Source: Okapia johnstoni
Lineage: Eukaryota > Chordata > Mammalia > Artiodactyla > Giraffidae
NCBI GenBank assembly: GCA_024291935.2
Contig: CM044321.1
Span: 62,118,985 to 62,182,984, forward strand
Reading direction: 5' to 3'
Length of the DNA: 64,000 bases
Shown: one piece after another, positions 34,873 to 47,244 of the stretch
How positions within the stretch are numbered: position 1 is the first letter of the stretch
Layout: the number at the start of each line of letters is the position of its first letter
Notes under the pieces: model-generated
Told to the model about the DNA's origin: nothing
Database searches by the model: none
What the model saw: the letters and a program-made list of their open reading frames with translations, nothing else
Position numbers and translations under genes: made by a program

Positions 34873-34980
34873 TTTTCGGCTATGAGGCATGTGAGATCTT
34901 AGCTCCCCAACCAGGGATCGAACCTGCACCCCTTCCATTGGAAGGCAAAGTCTTAACCACCAGATTGCTAGGGAAGTCCC
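34873..34980 (-). mobile_element. CHR-type SINE
   Basis: Reverse orientation: TTCGGCTATGAGGCATGTGA, CCCAACCAGGGATCGAACCT, then GTCTTAACCACCAGATTGCT and AGGGAAGTCCC at the head end. Confidence 0.82.
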
Positions 34981-35404
34981 ATGTATTTTAAAATAAGGCT
35001 GTAAATTCAGCTTTTAAAAATTTCTCAGATTTAATTTTCAACACAGTGAATATAAAAAGATATAGCCTACATAAACAAAACGACTTTGAGATTCTCAATA
35101 AATTTTCAGAGCATTTTCGGAGCATGAAGGGGCCACAGGGCCAAAAAGTATAGCACTTCTTTTCTACAGTGTATTACAGGAAAAATCAGGAAAAAGATTT
35201 TTTTTTTTTAAGTGCAGAAAATTAGGAGGCATCATCGCCTAGTATTGTGCAAAATCTATGCAAGGCAACTGGAACCCTGGTTGGAGTGTCATTCTGATCT
35301 TTGTATTGGGAGTTCATGACTTCTTGCTAAGGTATAATTCAGATTATAGAGCTGTCAATGTATAATTCAGGAAAATAATTTAAGTGAGTTAATGTAGCAT
35401 AGTG
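34981..35404. other. No gene or named repeat seen
   Basis: AT-rich sequence with a T-tract at 35200-35209. Confidence 0.4.
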
Positions 35405-35640
35405 TAAACTTGTAGAAATCAGAGGCAGAATGCCTGAATTTGAATCCTCCCTTCACCATATAGTACTTGTGTAATCACTGAACAGATTATTTTATTTCGT
35501 CAGGTCTCAGTTTCTTCATCTGTAAAATAGAAATACGAATATTGCTTGAGGTATTGTTTAGCTGAATGGCTACAGGGATTGGATGAAATAATACATGTAA
35601 ATAGAACGGTGATCAGAATCTTCATTCATCAAATACTATC
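35405..35640 (+). repeat. MIR SINE
   Basis: CCTGAATTTGAATCCTCCCT, then GTCTCAGTTTCTTCATCTGT AAAATAGAAATA and GATGAAATAATACATGTAAA are landmarks of the MIR core and 3' part in the right order. One of the better-preserved ancient repeats in the window. Confidence 0.82.
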
Positions 35641-35807
35641 CATTATTTTGTTTCTTCCTGTCCAATACCTCTCCCACTTATTATGTTCCTTTCATTGCTT
35701 TCAGTTTCTAATATTTTAGTTGATCACTTAATTGACAAAAATAACGCTCTCTAATTTTGATTTGCTGAAATAGTTTTATGATGCACTCTAAACAGGATGT
35801 CAGTAAT

Positions 35808-36047
35808 CTAATGCTTCAGGGCTTCCCTGGTGGCTCAGTGGTAAGGAATCCACCGGCCAATGCAGAAGACACAGGTTCAGTCCTTGGTCCAGAAAGATCC
35901 CCTGGAGAAGGAAATGGCAACACACTCCAGTATTCTTGTCTGGGAAATCCCATGGACAGAGGAGCCTGGCGGGCTACAGTTCATGGGGTTGCAAGAGTTG
36001 GACATGACTTAGTGACTGAACAACAACAACAACAACTAATGCTTCAG
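35808..36047 (+). mobile_element. Bov-tA SINE with perfect 12-bp target-site duplication
   Basis: The element runs from 35820 (GGCTTCCCTGGTGGCTCAGT) to 36035 and has an (AAC)n tail. CTAATGCTTCAG occurs at 35808-35819 and again at 36036-36047. The perfect duplication argues for a fairly young insertion. Confidence 0.95.
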
Positions 36048-36587
36048 ATAAACAAACCTGGAAATTTTCAACATGCTGATTCCAATAAAACAACATCATG
36101 TAAAATAGTCTTAGAGAAGTAGCACACACATGCCAACTTAATAAGCCAAAAGACCATGCTTAATACTTAAGTCTGTAATTTTTTTTAACGTTCATAAATC
36201 TTTGCAAATAGGTTAGGGCCTTGAGACATTTTTCTTGGGTTAGGCAGCTTTTGGAAACAATCCAGGATTTATAATACCAGAAGAGGAACATTCTTCAATA
36301 GTGGCAAGGATGAAAAGATTAACATAGCAAATAGGGATTTTGTAAAGAAGGTTTTTTATGTCAGGATTTACATTAAACAAACTAGCCATGTGTTTACCAT
36401 TTTCTGTCTTTACTCTTAGTGTTCCCTTTACTCCTTTTACTCCTCCTGGTCTAGCGTCCTCACGTTGGCAGAATCAAACATCTTGATTTTAAGAAATACA
36501 CACTTTGCCTTACTTTACACCAGAGGACGTGTATTGGATGAGAAACAATCCAAGGGAACAACTTTTATAAAACTGACCTTTTAGAGA
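36048..36587. other. No gene or named repeat seen
   Basis: Unassigned AT-rich sequence. Confidence 0.4.
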
Positions 36588-36858
36588 ATGGACATGTGGA
36601 CACAGCGGGGAAAGGAAAGGATGGGACGAACTGGGAGAGTAGCATTGACGTGTACACACTACCACGTGTGAAATAGATAACTAGTGGGAAGTTGATGGAT
36701 AACACAGGGAGTTCAGCCTGGTTATCAGTGTGATAACCTAGAGGGGTGGGGATTTGGGTGGGGGTGGGAGGGAGGCTCAAGAGAGAGGGGATATATGTAT
36801 ACTCATGGTGATTTACACAACATTGTAAATCAATTATCATCCAATTAAAACCAAACTA
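36588..36858 (+). mobile_element. L1 3'-UTR copy, 5'-truncated (copy 3 of 4)
   Basis: GGACATGTGGACACAGCGGG, GAGAGTAGCATTGACGTGTA, AACTAGTGGGAAGTTGATGG, AACACAGGGAGTTCAGCCTG and an ACATTGTAAATCAATTATCA end. Same 3'-UTR family as the other three. Confidence 0.87.
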
Positions 36859-37221
36859 AAACGTTTGATGAAACCTCAAAAAAAGAGAAAAAAACCCCAC
36901 CCAAACTGACCTTTTGACATGAGTCCTTCAATTTGTTTCGCTTTGTAGAATATGCCCAAAACCACCCTTTTATGCATAAAAACTTCTGCTGCTTTACAGG
37001 AATGAGAGAAGACTGAGATTCTGTGCATTATGAGAACTCGTCTGACTTCAGAGATTCCTGGTAAGACTTGACGAAGATCATTCCACACACAGGTTGCATT
37101 TGCACCTGTGCAATCCCATAAAGACAAAAAGAGTTCTTAATAAAGCAGGCTGGCTGCCCAGACATTGCGGGCTAAATATAGGGATAGACAGACATGTATT
37201 ATTTTATGCTATTAATATGTT
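36859..37221. other. No gene seen
   Basis: Short unassigned stretch between an L1 end and a SINE. Starts with an A-rich part. Confidence 0.4.
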
Positions 37222-37414
37222 GGGCTTCCCTGGTGGCTCAGCGGTGAAGAGTCTGCCTGCCAACGCAGGAGCCCTGAGTCAGGAAGATCTCCTGGAGAAG
37301 GAAATGGCAACCTGCTCCAGTATTCTTGCCTGGGAAATCCCATGGACAGAGAAGCCTGGCGGGCTACAGTCCATGGGGTAGCAAAGAGTCAGACACGACT
37401 TAGTGACTAAACAA
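37222..37414 (+). mobile_element. Bov-tA SINE
   Basis: GGGCTTCCCTGGTGGCTCAG head. The B-box region is damaged (GCCCTGAGTCAGGAAGATCT, about 15 bp lost). The BovA body is complete and ends TTAGTGACTAAACAACA. Confidence 0.9.
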
Positions 37415-39901
37415 CATTATTATATTAGAAGGTAAAATGAGTCCAGATACGTTTTTAAAAGAGTTCTGTGTCTCAATTCATCACTCCCAAGTGAATTTAG
37501 GCGTTAGACCACTCCCAGATTTCTAAGGAGAAAAATAAGAGGGTATCCCCAAATCATCTCCACTGATGTCATAAATCTGCATTCTTGAGGATCAGTTTCC
37601 TTGCCTTAGACTTAACAAGAGTTCGGTCTTCCTACCATCTAGTTGGTGGTAAAGTACGATCAAATCATATGAGATCTATTACATAAACTTTCTTCTAAGG
37701 ACGCTAAAATGTTTTTTTATTGTTAATTGATTATTCCACAGAAGTACGGTTTTTAAAATTCCTTTCGCTTGAACCATATCCCTTGCTTTTATTTCCTGAT
37801 GTTTAGCTGTTTAATTCACATCTGTCATCTGCTTCTTACTCCTGTTTTGTACTTTGTTTCCTGTTTGTGTTTCTTTTCCTTTGATCATGTCTCTACCCTC
37901 CTTTCACATTCATCTATTTATACTCCTTCTAATTTTGTCATCTATTTTTATACCCTAAATCCTGGCCAAACTTCTTTTTTATTTTTCTCTAATCTAGCCA
38001 TTAAGAGATTATTTAGTGGTAGTTAGGTTAGCTACAGAATGGCATTATAAAGGCAATTTAAAATGTTTTCCTCTGACTTAGGAAGGAGAGAGTTATGGTT
38101 TAAGATTGAGAAAGTATTAGAAATAGTTTCACTTGCGTGTCAATGGAAGAAAATTACCTTCAGAATATGAATAGTGGTGACTTTCTAATTTTGTAACATT
38201 TCTCAGTCGTGTAAGTATTTGGATCCTGACGTTCATTTTATATTCGAGTTCAATAGGCAAATAATCAAAGTTTAGTCCTAAAGAATTTGTATTCCTAGTG
38301 ACTAATGAGTATTCACTAAATGTTTGAACTGAACTGAATTGTTTGTTAAAGTAAGAAAAGAAATTCCACAGGGTCAGTCTTCAAGTATATACGCTATCAG
38401 CACTGTAGTTCTAGGTTCAATTGCAAATACTTGAACGCAAATGGAATGATTAATGGCTCTCATTGCATAAACAAATAAGCCAGGAATGCTGAACTATCAC
38501 TTTAGGTACTTGTCTTAAAACCTATGAAAGTAATGACCTGAAAGACTGTTGAAACTTCCTTATTTGGCTATTGTTTATATGTTACATCAAATGAATTAAA
38601 GAACACTTTCCTTGGTTATGGCTTCCTGATTACAAAATATTAAGATGTTTTCTTTAAAATATTTGAATATATAGTTTTCAACCCCTGTTAATACAAAGTT
38701 CTCTGAAATGGTTTTAAGCAAATTTATTTAAAAAATGTCCATGGTCTTAGGAAATTTATTTTCTAGGATGCAATTACAGCAAGTCCTTTGCCACTGAAAA
38801 TGAGGGGCTGAGATAGATGTTTTATATAAAACACTAACATTGTTCTTTGCATGCCTTGTATCAGAAAGTGTTCAATCAGAGAAGAAACATCAGTAAGATA
38901 CATGTATTAAGACATGTATTGTAAGCAATTGACTTATGTAGTCGTGGGGATGGTAGACAAGGCAGGCTGTTAGGACAGGCAGGCTAGAACTCTGGAGTTG
39001 AAGACGTTGCCTACCAGTTGAGTTTCTTCTTTACCTAAGCCTCATCTCTGCTCTTAAAGGCCTTTCAACTGATGGAATCAGGCCCATCCAAATTATTTAC
39101 TTAGTGTTGACTGATTCTGAACTTGAATCACATCAGCAACAAAATGATTGCTTGACTGAATAATCGGGCATTGTAGCTTAGCCAAGTAGACCCATCAAAA
39201 GACCATTATACCCAGAAACACTTCAGTTTACTTTTAATAACCTGCCCCTTATTTATTGATTTTAGTGTGTTTTTTTTGTCCTTTTGCCTTTTATAATTCT
39301 CTATTTTATTGATTTTAAAGTGTGATGTTTCTGTCAAAAGGGCTTATTTTTCCCAGTTAAGAAAAGATGTTGAAAGCTTGCTTATTCTGCTCATAATACT
39401 ATATTCCAGCTAAATAGCATAACCATTATTTCAGAATACATTCTAAGTCTCCACTGAAGCCTTATCCCATTAGAAATAAATATAGTCAGTAACTTCTTTC
39501 TTGAGATTTATAACAGGAAAAAAGTGACTATAAATATATACCTAAACTTAATAAAATTTATCTCATATTTTTCTAAAAGGCCCTATATCTATATTTAGAG
39601 TAATGAGAAAAGACTTGTATCCATTGTATGCTTCTAAGAAGCATCTGGAGCTTATATGGTAAGTGGCCATCTAAAATCATTCTGTCCTCAGCCTATATTG
39701 AATATTTACAATGTAGAGATGTAGGCTCAAGATATTTGGGGATTTACAGAGTAACTGGAAAGACAGATCTTATCGGAAAGATGAATAAGAATAAAATCAA
39801 AGATACATGTAAATAATTACATGTAAATAAGTCTAAGAACAGTTCTTGTGTCAGTGTGAGGTTGCATTTGGAGTCGTGGTAAGAAATAAGTAGCATACCA
39901 G
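37415..39901. other. AT-rich intergenic DNA, nothing firm
   Basis: 2.5 kb without a gene or a young repeat. The frame at 37769-38026 is hydrophobic and rich in Phe/Ser because the strand is T-rich; it is not a recognised membrane protein. Confidence 0.45.
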
Positions 39902-40142
39902 TAAGTGATTCAAGGAATTCATTCCCAAGTGGCACTGTGGTAAAGAATCTGCCTGCAATGCAGGAGCTGTGGGTTCGATCCCTGTGTCAGAAAGATCCTC
40001 TGGAGAAGGAAATGGCAACCCACTCCAGTATTCTTGCCTGGGAAATCCCATGGACAGAGGAGCCTGATGGGTTACAGTCCATGTGGTCTCAGAGTCGGAC
40101 ATGACTTAGTGACTAAACCACCGTCACCTCTAAGTGATGCAA
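39902..40142 (+). mobile_element. Bov-tA SINE with target-site duplication
   Basis: Head (ATTCCCAAGTGGCACTGTGG), B box GGTTCGATCCC, full BovA body, ending GACTAAACCACCGTCACC. TAAGTGATTCAA (39902-39913) and TAAGTGATGCAA (40131-40142) flank it with one mismatch. Confidence 0.9.
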
Positions 40143-40533
40143 ACACACAGAGATGATTTTGTTTGTTTTCATCTATAAAACATGCCATCCTCTTAGCCAA
40201 CTTAGAGGGCGTTTATAATAAGTGTGATTGTATCTATTAACAGTGAGAATTATCCAAGGGCAGAAGGTCAAAATAGCTTCCCCAAATCAACTGTCTGCTG
40301 AGAACATTACAAATGTCAAGATGAAAGGCTCCTACACCAATAGCATTTGTATCAGAGTTCATTTAAGATCAGTGAGTCTCAGGGATTTGCTTAGAAATTC
40401 AGACATTCTTACACATCAACTATTTAATGGATTCTATTATCTACTATAATTCACGTAAGCACTATTTTTATTAAGTAATTACTAACACCCCATGCTTCAC
40501 ATGTTATACTCTGTTCCTCTTTAACTTGCCCCC

Positions 40534-40572
<39 letters not shown>

Positions 40573-41111
40573 GCACACACACATATTAGCACCTATATAT
40601 GCTTCTCCATCCATTTTCTGCATGACTCCCTCATAGTCCCTGCATTTTCTTCCTTACATAGCATTCTGCTGATGTCTCATTTCTTTCACCAAGCATTTAC
40701 TGTAAAGTCTGTACAGAACATTGCTCTATTATATGGGTGTTATATTTGGTATTAGTTTTATTTTGGTTTGGTGACTCATTCATATAAATATGGTTAAGTG
40801 CATTCTTTCTCTGATAAAAAATATTTCATAAATGTTTTTAGTGATGATGGTATTTCGGCATCTATTCAATGCTTAAACTACTACTGTATTTCCAAAGGAA
40901 CTGTTCTTACAGAATTTATAATTAGCTTATGTATTGCTTGTGTAGGTATTTAAACACGAGGATATAACGGAGGGATGAAAATTAGGTCCACTGGTTTTGA
41001 TGTTTTGGATATGTTTATTTCATAAATAATATTTTTCAAAAGCATGGTGTCCAATTGGTTGCATATAATATCTAGTAAAATAGACATTTATAACAGGCAA
41101 GTATGTATGCT
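40143..41111. other. No gene; contains a (CA)n tract
   Basis: AT-rich DNA with the CA microsatellite at 40534-40582. Nothing else recognised. Confidence 0.45.
40534..40582. repeat. (CA)n microsatellite
   Basis: About 24 CA units with one CGCG interruption near 40570-40573. Confidence 0.92.
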
Positions 41112-41235
41112 TTCTCTGGAGGAGGGCATGGCAACCCACTCCAGTACTCTTGGCTGGAGAATCCCATGGACAGAGGAGCCTGGCGGGCTACAGTCCATGG
41201 GGTCACACAGAGTTGGACACAACTGAACATGTATG
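41112..41235 (+). mobile_element. BovA fragment
   Basis: CTCTGGAGGAGGGCATGGCA through the BovA body to GAGTTGGACACAACTGAAC. No tRNA-like head. Confidence 0.88.
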
Positions 41236-41274
41236 TATATATGTACATGGATGTATGTATGAGCAGCAGCATAT

Positions 41275-41645
41275 GTATGCTTTCAAACTGTGGTGCTGGA
41301 GAAGACTCTTGAGAGTCCCTTGGACAGCAAGAAGATCAAACCAGTCAATCCTAAAGGAAATCGACCCTGAATATTCATTGGGAGGACTGAAGGTGAAGTT
41401 CTAATACTTTCAATATCTGAGGCAAGCAAAGAGCTGACTCATTGGAAAAGACCCTGATTCTGGGAAAGATTGAGGGCAGAAAGAGAAGGGGGCAGCAGAG
41501 GATGAGGTGGTTGGATGGCATCATCAACTTGATGGACATGAGTCTGAGCAAACTCCAGGAGGTGGTGAAGGACAGGGAAGCCTTGCATGCTGTAGTCCAC
41601 GGGATCGCAAAGAGTTGGAAATGACTTAGTGACTGAACAACAAAT
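41275..41645 (+). mobile_element. BovB LINE 3'-end fragment, plus strand
   Basis: The DNA codes, in broken frames, for the BovB C-terminus: [33 protein letters not shown], then [20 protein letters not shown] and [20 protein letters not shown]. It ends at TTAGTGACTGAACAACA. It lies 40 bp from a BovA fragment and is the only BovB piece here on the plus strand. Confidence 0.92.
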
Positions 41646-41729
41646 GTTTATAAACATAGGAATTTCTTACATTTGAAAACATTTTCATTAACATACAAAC
41701 CTAGGGCAGAGATATGGTTGCCAGGAACA

Positions 41730-42090
41730 TTTATAGCTGGAAGACATCATTTATCTTTATCCCTCTGCCTAGAATACTTTCTTCTCACATTTCCTTCTGG
41801 CAAGTCCTTAATCATTCCAAAAGACATAGAAAATACTTTTCCTGTTAAATAACCTATATTTTCTCTGAGATAGTCCACATCTTTGCACTCCCCAAATTCC
41901 CTCATCTTTGTCAGAGAGTGCAAGTCATATTTGTATGTAATTATGTTGGATTACCTTTGTTTTTCCAGTTCAACCGCAAATTCTCAAAGGTAGACTGGAT
42001 CCTGTTTACCTCTTGTGTTTCTCCAGGTCTGTATATTGTGCTTGGGGTAGAGCAGATGCTTTCAAGTATCTGTTGAGTTGATGAAAAATT
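41730..42090 (+). repeat. L2 LINE 3'-end remnant
   Basis: TCTGCCTAGAATACTTTCTT, then TAGACTGGATCCTGTTTACC, and TTGTGCTTGGGGTAGAGCAG ATGCTTTCAAGTATCTGTTG AGTTGATGAA follow the order of an L2 3' end. Strongly diverged. Confidence 0.6.
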
Positions 42091-43454
42091 TAACTGAAAA
42101 ATACATTAAGGATTTTTTTTACATTCTTTCTATCAACCAGCATAGACCAAAATGAATGCCTCAAAATGATACATTTCTTGTGAAAAAGCTTGACATAAAA
42201 GGAGGAAGTGGATGTTTGGCCCTTGAGTCAGATTATAAAAGAGCTCTTGATTGATAATTCAGTTCAAACACATACATTTCTCATGGCAAAAATATACCCT
42301 CTAAAAAGATGTCATCTTGTTCCCTTGACAACTTCCCCCTTGAACTCTGTGCTCTAAATAACCAGGTTGAATCCAGAGGTTCTCATTTTTTTCTGTGCTT
42401 GGCACGTTTTTCTCTGCTTAGGAAACATCCACCCACCTTCAAGACTAAACTCTAATGCCTTTTCTTTTATAAATCCTTTCTTGTGCCCCCTGGAATACTT
42501 AGCTGTATCATCTTCTCATATCCAGGAGTACTTGGATGCTTTTCTATGATAGTCTTGTCACTTGGTGTTTATTTAATTATTCATGACTACTATCACACGG
42601 GGATGATCTCAAAATTCAACAAATGTTTGTTATAGTTTGAAGAAAAGAGTTGATGGGCACTGATTTCTTACTGTCATATGCAAGCTAAATGACTTAGAAA
42701 ATTCATGGCAACGTGAACTCTCTCAACCTATATGAGCTTAAAACAAGGACATGAAACTTGAATATGATTATGTAAACTGATGCTGATTGCTCTTTGGATT
42801 ATAAAACCTAATCAATTTATTGTTGTATGACCAGCGCCTAGCACTGTACTTGATACATAGCACAAATCAACACATTGCTTTGAATTAATAGACATGTATA
42901 ACAATTTTTATCTGAGATTCTTAAGGTTGACATGTGTCATAATCTTGTTTGACGTATTCTCATGACATGCAAATAGGTATAATGTCTACGTGACTGTCAA
43001 TTGTAGCACTACCCTGAAAATGTCACAAAGGAAGGGACCATGCTTAGTTAGCTAATTGTTGACTCTTTAGCGCTTAGAGATGTTCATTTACTATTTTTTG
43101 AATATTGTTAAATGCTAAACTCCTTGGCATTACAGCACAGAATTTACTTTGATGAGAAGGAAAAAAGCCCTACTTATATTAATATCTTTTATTCCAGTTA
43201 CATATGCTTTCTTTTAAATAATGATTGGATTCATTAATAATTGAATTAATAAGCCCATTAAGTGACTTATTTGAAATACTGAGGTAGGGATAATAATATT
43301 TTAGTCAAATATCTTGATATTCATATAATCAAATAGAACATGATATTTATACATGTTGTCTATAAGTAAAGGTTAAAAATTGTGGAAGCTGGGAGTTACT
43401 TCAGCTCATCCAGAGAAATATTTTTGTATAGCTCAACACAGTGATTGTGTGTGT
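42091..43454. other. No gene; possible further L2 remnants
   Basis: 42400-42600 and 42830-42900 (GCGCCTAGCACTGTACTTGA) have L2-like phrases. The rest is unassigned AT-rich DNA. Confidence 0.4.
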
Positions 43455-43668
43455 TTCATTGCTCACTTGTGTCTGACTCTTTGCAGCCACAAGGCTGTAG
43501 CCTGTGAGGCTCCTCTGTGCATGGAATTTTCCAGGCAAGAATACTAGAGTGGGTTGCCACCTCCTACTCCAGGGGATCTTCCCGACCCAGGGATCAAATT
43601 CGTGTCTTTTATGTCTCCTGCACTGGCAGGCGGATTCTTTACCAATAGGGCCACCTGGGAAGCCCCAA
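43455..43668 (-). mobile_element. Bov-tA SINE
   Basis: Reverse orientation, from TTTCATTGCTCACTTGTGTC to GGGCCACCTGGGAAGCCCC. Complete body and head with scattered substitutions. Confidence 0.9.
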
Positions 43669-43848
43669 TATAGTGCTTAATACAATCTCATGATTGAATT
43701 AAAGAAAGTAATTTATTTAGTGGCAAAAGTTTATGTTCAGAGTTGCAAAGACCCTCCCCCCCAAAAAAAAACCCCAAATCAGAAATGTTACCTTTATCTT
43801 GCAAGTTTTGAGTTTTCCTCTGATACAGATGCCATGGATAAATGTTAT

Positions 43849-43950
43849 TCAGTATTCTTGCTTGGAAAATCCCATGGACAGAGGAACCTGGTGGGCTACA
43901 GTCCATGGGTTGCAAGAGTCAGACCCGACTTAGCAACTAAACCACCACCA
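43849..43950 (+). mobile_element. BovA fragment
   Basis: CAGTATTCTTGCTTGGAAAA through AGACCCGACTTAGCAACTAA to ACCACCACCA. About the last 100 bp of the SINE body. Confidence 0.88.
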
Positions 43951-44500
43951 CGTACCTATTATGACTATGTATCCTTAAAAAGATCTTTCATATTTTCCCA
44001 CTTGAGTGATAGTTTTGATGGTTAGAAATAATTTTCTTTCAGACTCCATGGTCTGCTAGTTTCCAATGTTGTAGTTCAGATACCTGATGGTACTTTGATC
44101 CTTGATCCTTTGATTTTGATCATTTTTTTTCTCTGTAATTTTTATAATTTATATCTTTTATGCACAGAGTTCTGAATTTTTTCTGATGCTATATTTTCGT
44201 GCAGGTTTTTTTTGTCTTGGGAACTCATGGGCCTTTTCAGTCCAAAAGCTCATACCCAGGTCTGGGGAATCATTTCCTCTCTAGTTGTTTTTTTGGTTCT
44301 CTGTCTTTCTAGAAGTCCTCTATTTTGATATTGATTCCTAATTTCCTTACATACTTTATATATATATATACATATATATATACACACATATATATATATA
44401 TATATATACATATATACATTTTCCATTCCTGTAATCTTCTTTTCAAATTTTTCTAGTTCTTTTATCAGAATGTTCTTTTTTTTAACAAGACCATTCTAAA
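43951..44500. other. T-rich DNA with (TA)n, no gene
   Basis: Long T-runs and the TA tract at 44358-44410. Nothing coding. Confidence 0.45.
44358..44410. repeat. (TA)n microsatellite, imperfect
   Basis: TATATATA runs broken by CATATATATA, TACACACATA and TACATATA. Confidence 0.88.
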
Positions 44501-44612
44501 GTTCCCTGGTGGTACAGTGGTTAGGACTTTGCACTTTCACTGATGGGGCCTGAGTTAAACCCCTGAAGAAATAACATCCTGCATGCTGTGTGGCTTAGCC
44601 AAAAAAAAAAAA
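44501..44612 (+). mobile_element. CHR-type SINE
   Basis: GTTCCCTGGTGGTACAGTGG TTAGGACTTTGCACTTTCAC head, a decayed B box, GTGTGGCTTAGCC, and an A-rich tail of 12 bases. Confidence 0.82.
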
Positions 44613-44785
44613 TTCTATTTTCACTCTAAGAATATTATATACTCTCTCATATTTTTGAAGATAGTAATTAAAGTTTTGGAATGTTTTCTTCTGCTACTTG
44701 CATTGTCTATGTTCTTTTCTGAGTTACTGCTTTGATTATTTTGACTTTTGCCTTTCAGGTTAGAAATTAATTAGAGAGAGAGAGA

Positions 44786-44787
<2 letters not shown>

Positions 44788-44861
<74 letters not shown>
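44788..44861. repeat. (GT)n microsatellite, about 37 units
   Basis: An uninterrupted GT tract preceded by (GA)n from 44773. It is the longest pure dinucleotide repeat in the window and is expected to vary in length. Confidence 0.97.
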
Positions 44862-44862
<1 letters not shown>

Positions 44863-45027
44863 GGAAGGCCCTCCCAGGTGGAAGGTCTCAAGTAGGGTGA
44901 TCTGGCTGGGTTGTTTCTCTAGAGAAGCACTCAACAACCAGTATATGTGTGTCTTCCCTCTTGGTCTGGATGGTTTCCCCTGAAAGAGATTCTCTGTTCT
45001 TAGAAGGATGAGAATAAGTCAGTTAGT

Positions 45028-45222
45028 GTTTCTGCTGTGGCTCAGCTGATAAAGAATCTGCCTGCAATGTGGGAGACCTGGGTTCGATCCCTGGGTTGGG
45101 AAGATCCTCTGGAGAAGGGAAAGGCTACCCACTCCAGTATTCTGGCCTGGAGAATTCCATGGACTACAGTCCATGGGGTTGTAAAGAATTGGACACAACT
45201 GAGTGACTTTCATTCGCTTTCA
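45028..45222 (+). mobile_element. Bov-tA SINE with a short body deletion
   Basis: TTTCTGCTGTGGCTCAGCTG head, B box GGTTCGATCCC, then the body. The 'cagaggagcctggtgggcta' part is missing between CCATGGA and CTACAGTCC. Confidence 0.9.
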
Positions 45223-46237
45223 GGGTTAACAGGGCTAGACGGTGGGAGACTTCTCTTTTCTTACACGGGTTTTTCACCAGATCTGCAGTTCTCAGTTTCA
45301 GTGGCTCACTTTCTAGCCAGTGGAGCCTGGTGTCTGTTCTCACAATTCTCCCCAGTTCAACCTTTCTGGAAGGCACACTTGTCTTCCGCCTGGGTGGATG
45401 AGGGGCAGTTACTCAGCATGGTGGGGTAAGAGACAGGATCTGGGGGCTGACCACTACACACCTGCACAGTTAGCTTATCTTAGTTTTATTTTTAACTGAA
45501 TCCTTACTTTCAGGTACACAGTCTCTCTGATTTCTGGGCTGCTTTGGGTTTCTGCAACCCAGATGGTTTTTACCACTGGTCTTTCTCTGCTGCCAACTCA
45601 GGTCCTGGCTCCCGCTATTCTGTAAAGTTAGATATTAATCAATTCACCAGCTTCTAGCTTCCAAAAATTGGCTCCTGCCACATATTCTCTACCATTGATC
45701 CTTGTGCATATATGCTTCACAAAAAAATCCCCTTATCATCATTTGAGTGAGTTTCAGTAGGAAATAGAAGAAAATACCTGTATGCAGTCTACCTGTGTTT
45801 CTCTCCTGTATTTTCCATAGTCATTCACTTAAGTTATCTCATCAAGGAATTCTGCCTGGGCTTTAACCATGTTAAAGCTGGACCTCTGCCACCCTTTCCC
45901 CAGATTCTTACCTTTCTCTTCTGTCTCATTCTTCTATATGGCCCTTTCTCAAGTGATTTTGGAATATGCTTTTCTTTATAGAATGTCTCAATGGGCTCCT
46001 AATGGATTTAAAAATAAAATTATATTTAATGAACTCAAACTCTATAATCCATGCTTCAGGATGCTTTGGCTCATTGTCAAAAAAGAAGAAAAGAGAAAGA
46101 GGCAGAAAATAGGATTATTAGTTGCAATAGCCTAGGGGAAAAATGGTTACCTAAAAACCCACTTCTTCCCTCTTTCATATATTCCATACAGTTTTTAGGC
46201 TTAACTGCAATGCAATTTTGTAATTCTGTTAGTTAAA
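45223..46237. other. No gene or named repeat seen
   Basis: About 1 kb. The left half is moderately G+C-rich, but no frame has a recognisable domain. Confidence 0.4.
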
Positions 46238-46485
46238 CTGTATTTACTGGGCTTCCTTGATGGCTCAGTGGTAAAGAATCTGCCTGCCAATGTAGGAGAT
46301 GTAGGAGACGCTGGTTCGATCCCTGGATGGGAAGATCCCCTGGAGGAGGGCATGGCAACCCACTCCAGTATTCTTACCTGAAGAGTTCCATGGACAGAGG
46401 AGCCTGGTGGGCTACAGTCTATGGGGTCGAAAAGAGTCAGACGGAAATGGGGTGACTTAACACACCCACATGCAAGCTGTATTTA
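46238..46485 (+). mobile_element. Bov-tA SINE with 9-bp target-site duplication
   Basis: GGGCTTCCTTGATGGCTCAG head, B box GGTTCGATCCC, complete body and ACACCCACATG tail. CTGTATTTA occurs at 46238-46246 and 46477-46485. Confidence 0.9.
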
Positions 46486-46828
46486 ATACTACCAAATACT
46501 AATCAAAACTTGCTAATTTCAATTAATTTAGCATTTTAGAAACCCATTGCAGAATAAATTATTTTCACTATTTTTTATAAATGAAATATACATGAAGCAG
46601 GTTTTCTTATGACTATCTAAAAGACATTATTCAAATTTGGTTTAATTTTTACATTAAGTGTTGACTAAAAAAATAAATGCAAAAACTAAAAGTTAAGAAC
46701 TATGTTTTATTCCACGGAAATTTTTAGGACTTCATCTCAAGTAACCCTGAGAGAACAGCTCCATGGAGGCAAGGTTGGGGGAGCCGGCATATATGAGTTT
46801 TGCAATGAAGAGCAGATTGTACAAAGGG

Positions 46829-47043
46829 CTAGTAGTGCTCTGTCCTGTCTGACTCTTTGCGACCCCATGGACTGTAGCCTACCAGGCTCCTCTGTCCATG
46901 GGGTTTTTTCCAGGCAAGATTACTGGAGTGGATTGCCATTTGCTTCTCCAGGGGACCTTCCTGACCCAGGAATCAAGCCTGTGTCTCCTGCATATCTTAT
47001 ATTGGCAGGGAGATTCTTTACCAATGAGCCACTTGGTAAGCCC
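46829..47043 (-). mobile_element. Bov-tA SINE nested in repeat copy A
   Basis: Reverse orientation, CTGTCCTGTCTGACTCTTTG to AGCCACTTGGTAAGCCC. It sits inside the older LTR-like repeat, so it inserted later. Confidence 0.9.
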
Positions 47044-47244
47044 ATATTACTGTTAATTAAAGAGAAATAGACATCTCAAGCTAAGGGACTTTGTATTTTT
47101 CTGTGTATGGAAAGATGCAGGAATCTGGGCTCACTGAAATCATTCCTTTGATATGCATCTCTGCTATGGGAGCCTGCCCTGTGCTTTCTCACCCAGAGTA
47201 TCCTCAGGGCTCATCATGGGGAGTGGCAGTCTGATTGCTGCTGA

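Noticed and set aside
44792..44983. Frame with a Cys-Val repeat protein
   Set aside because: It is a translation of the (GT)n microsatellite.
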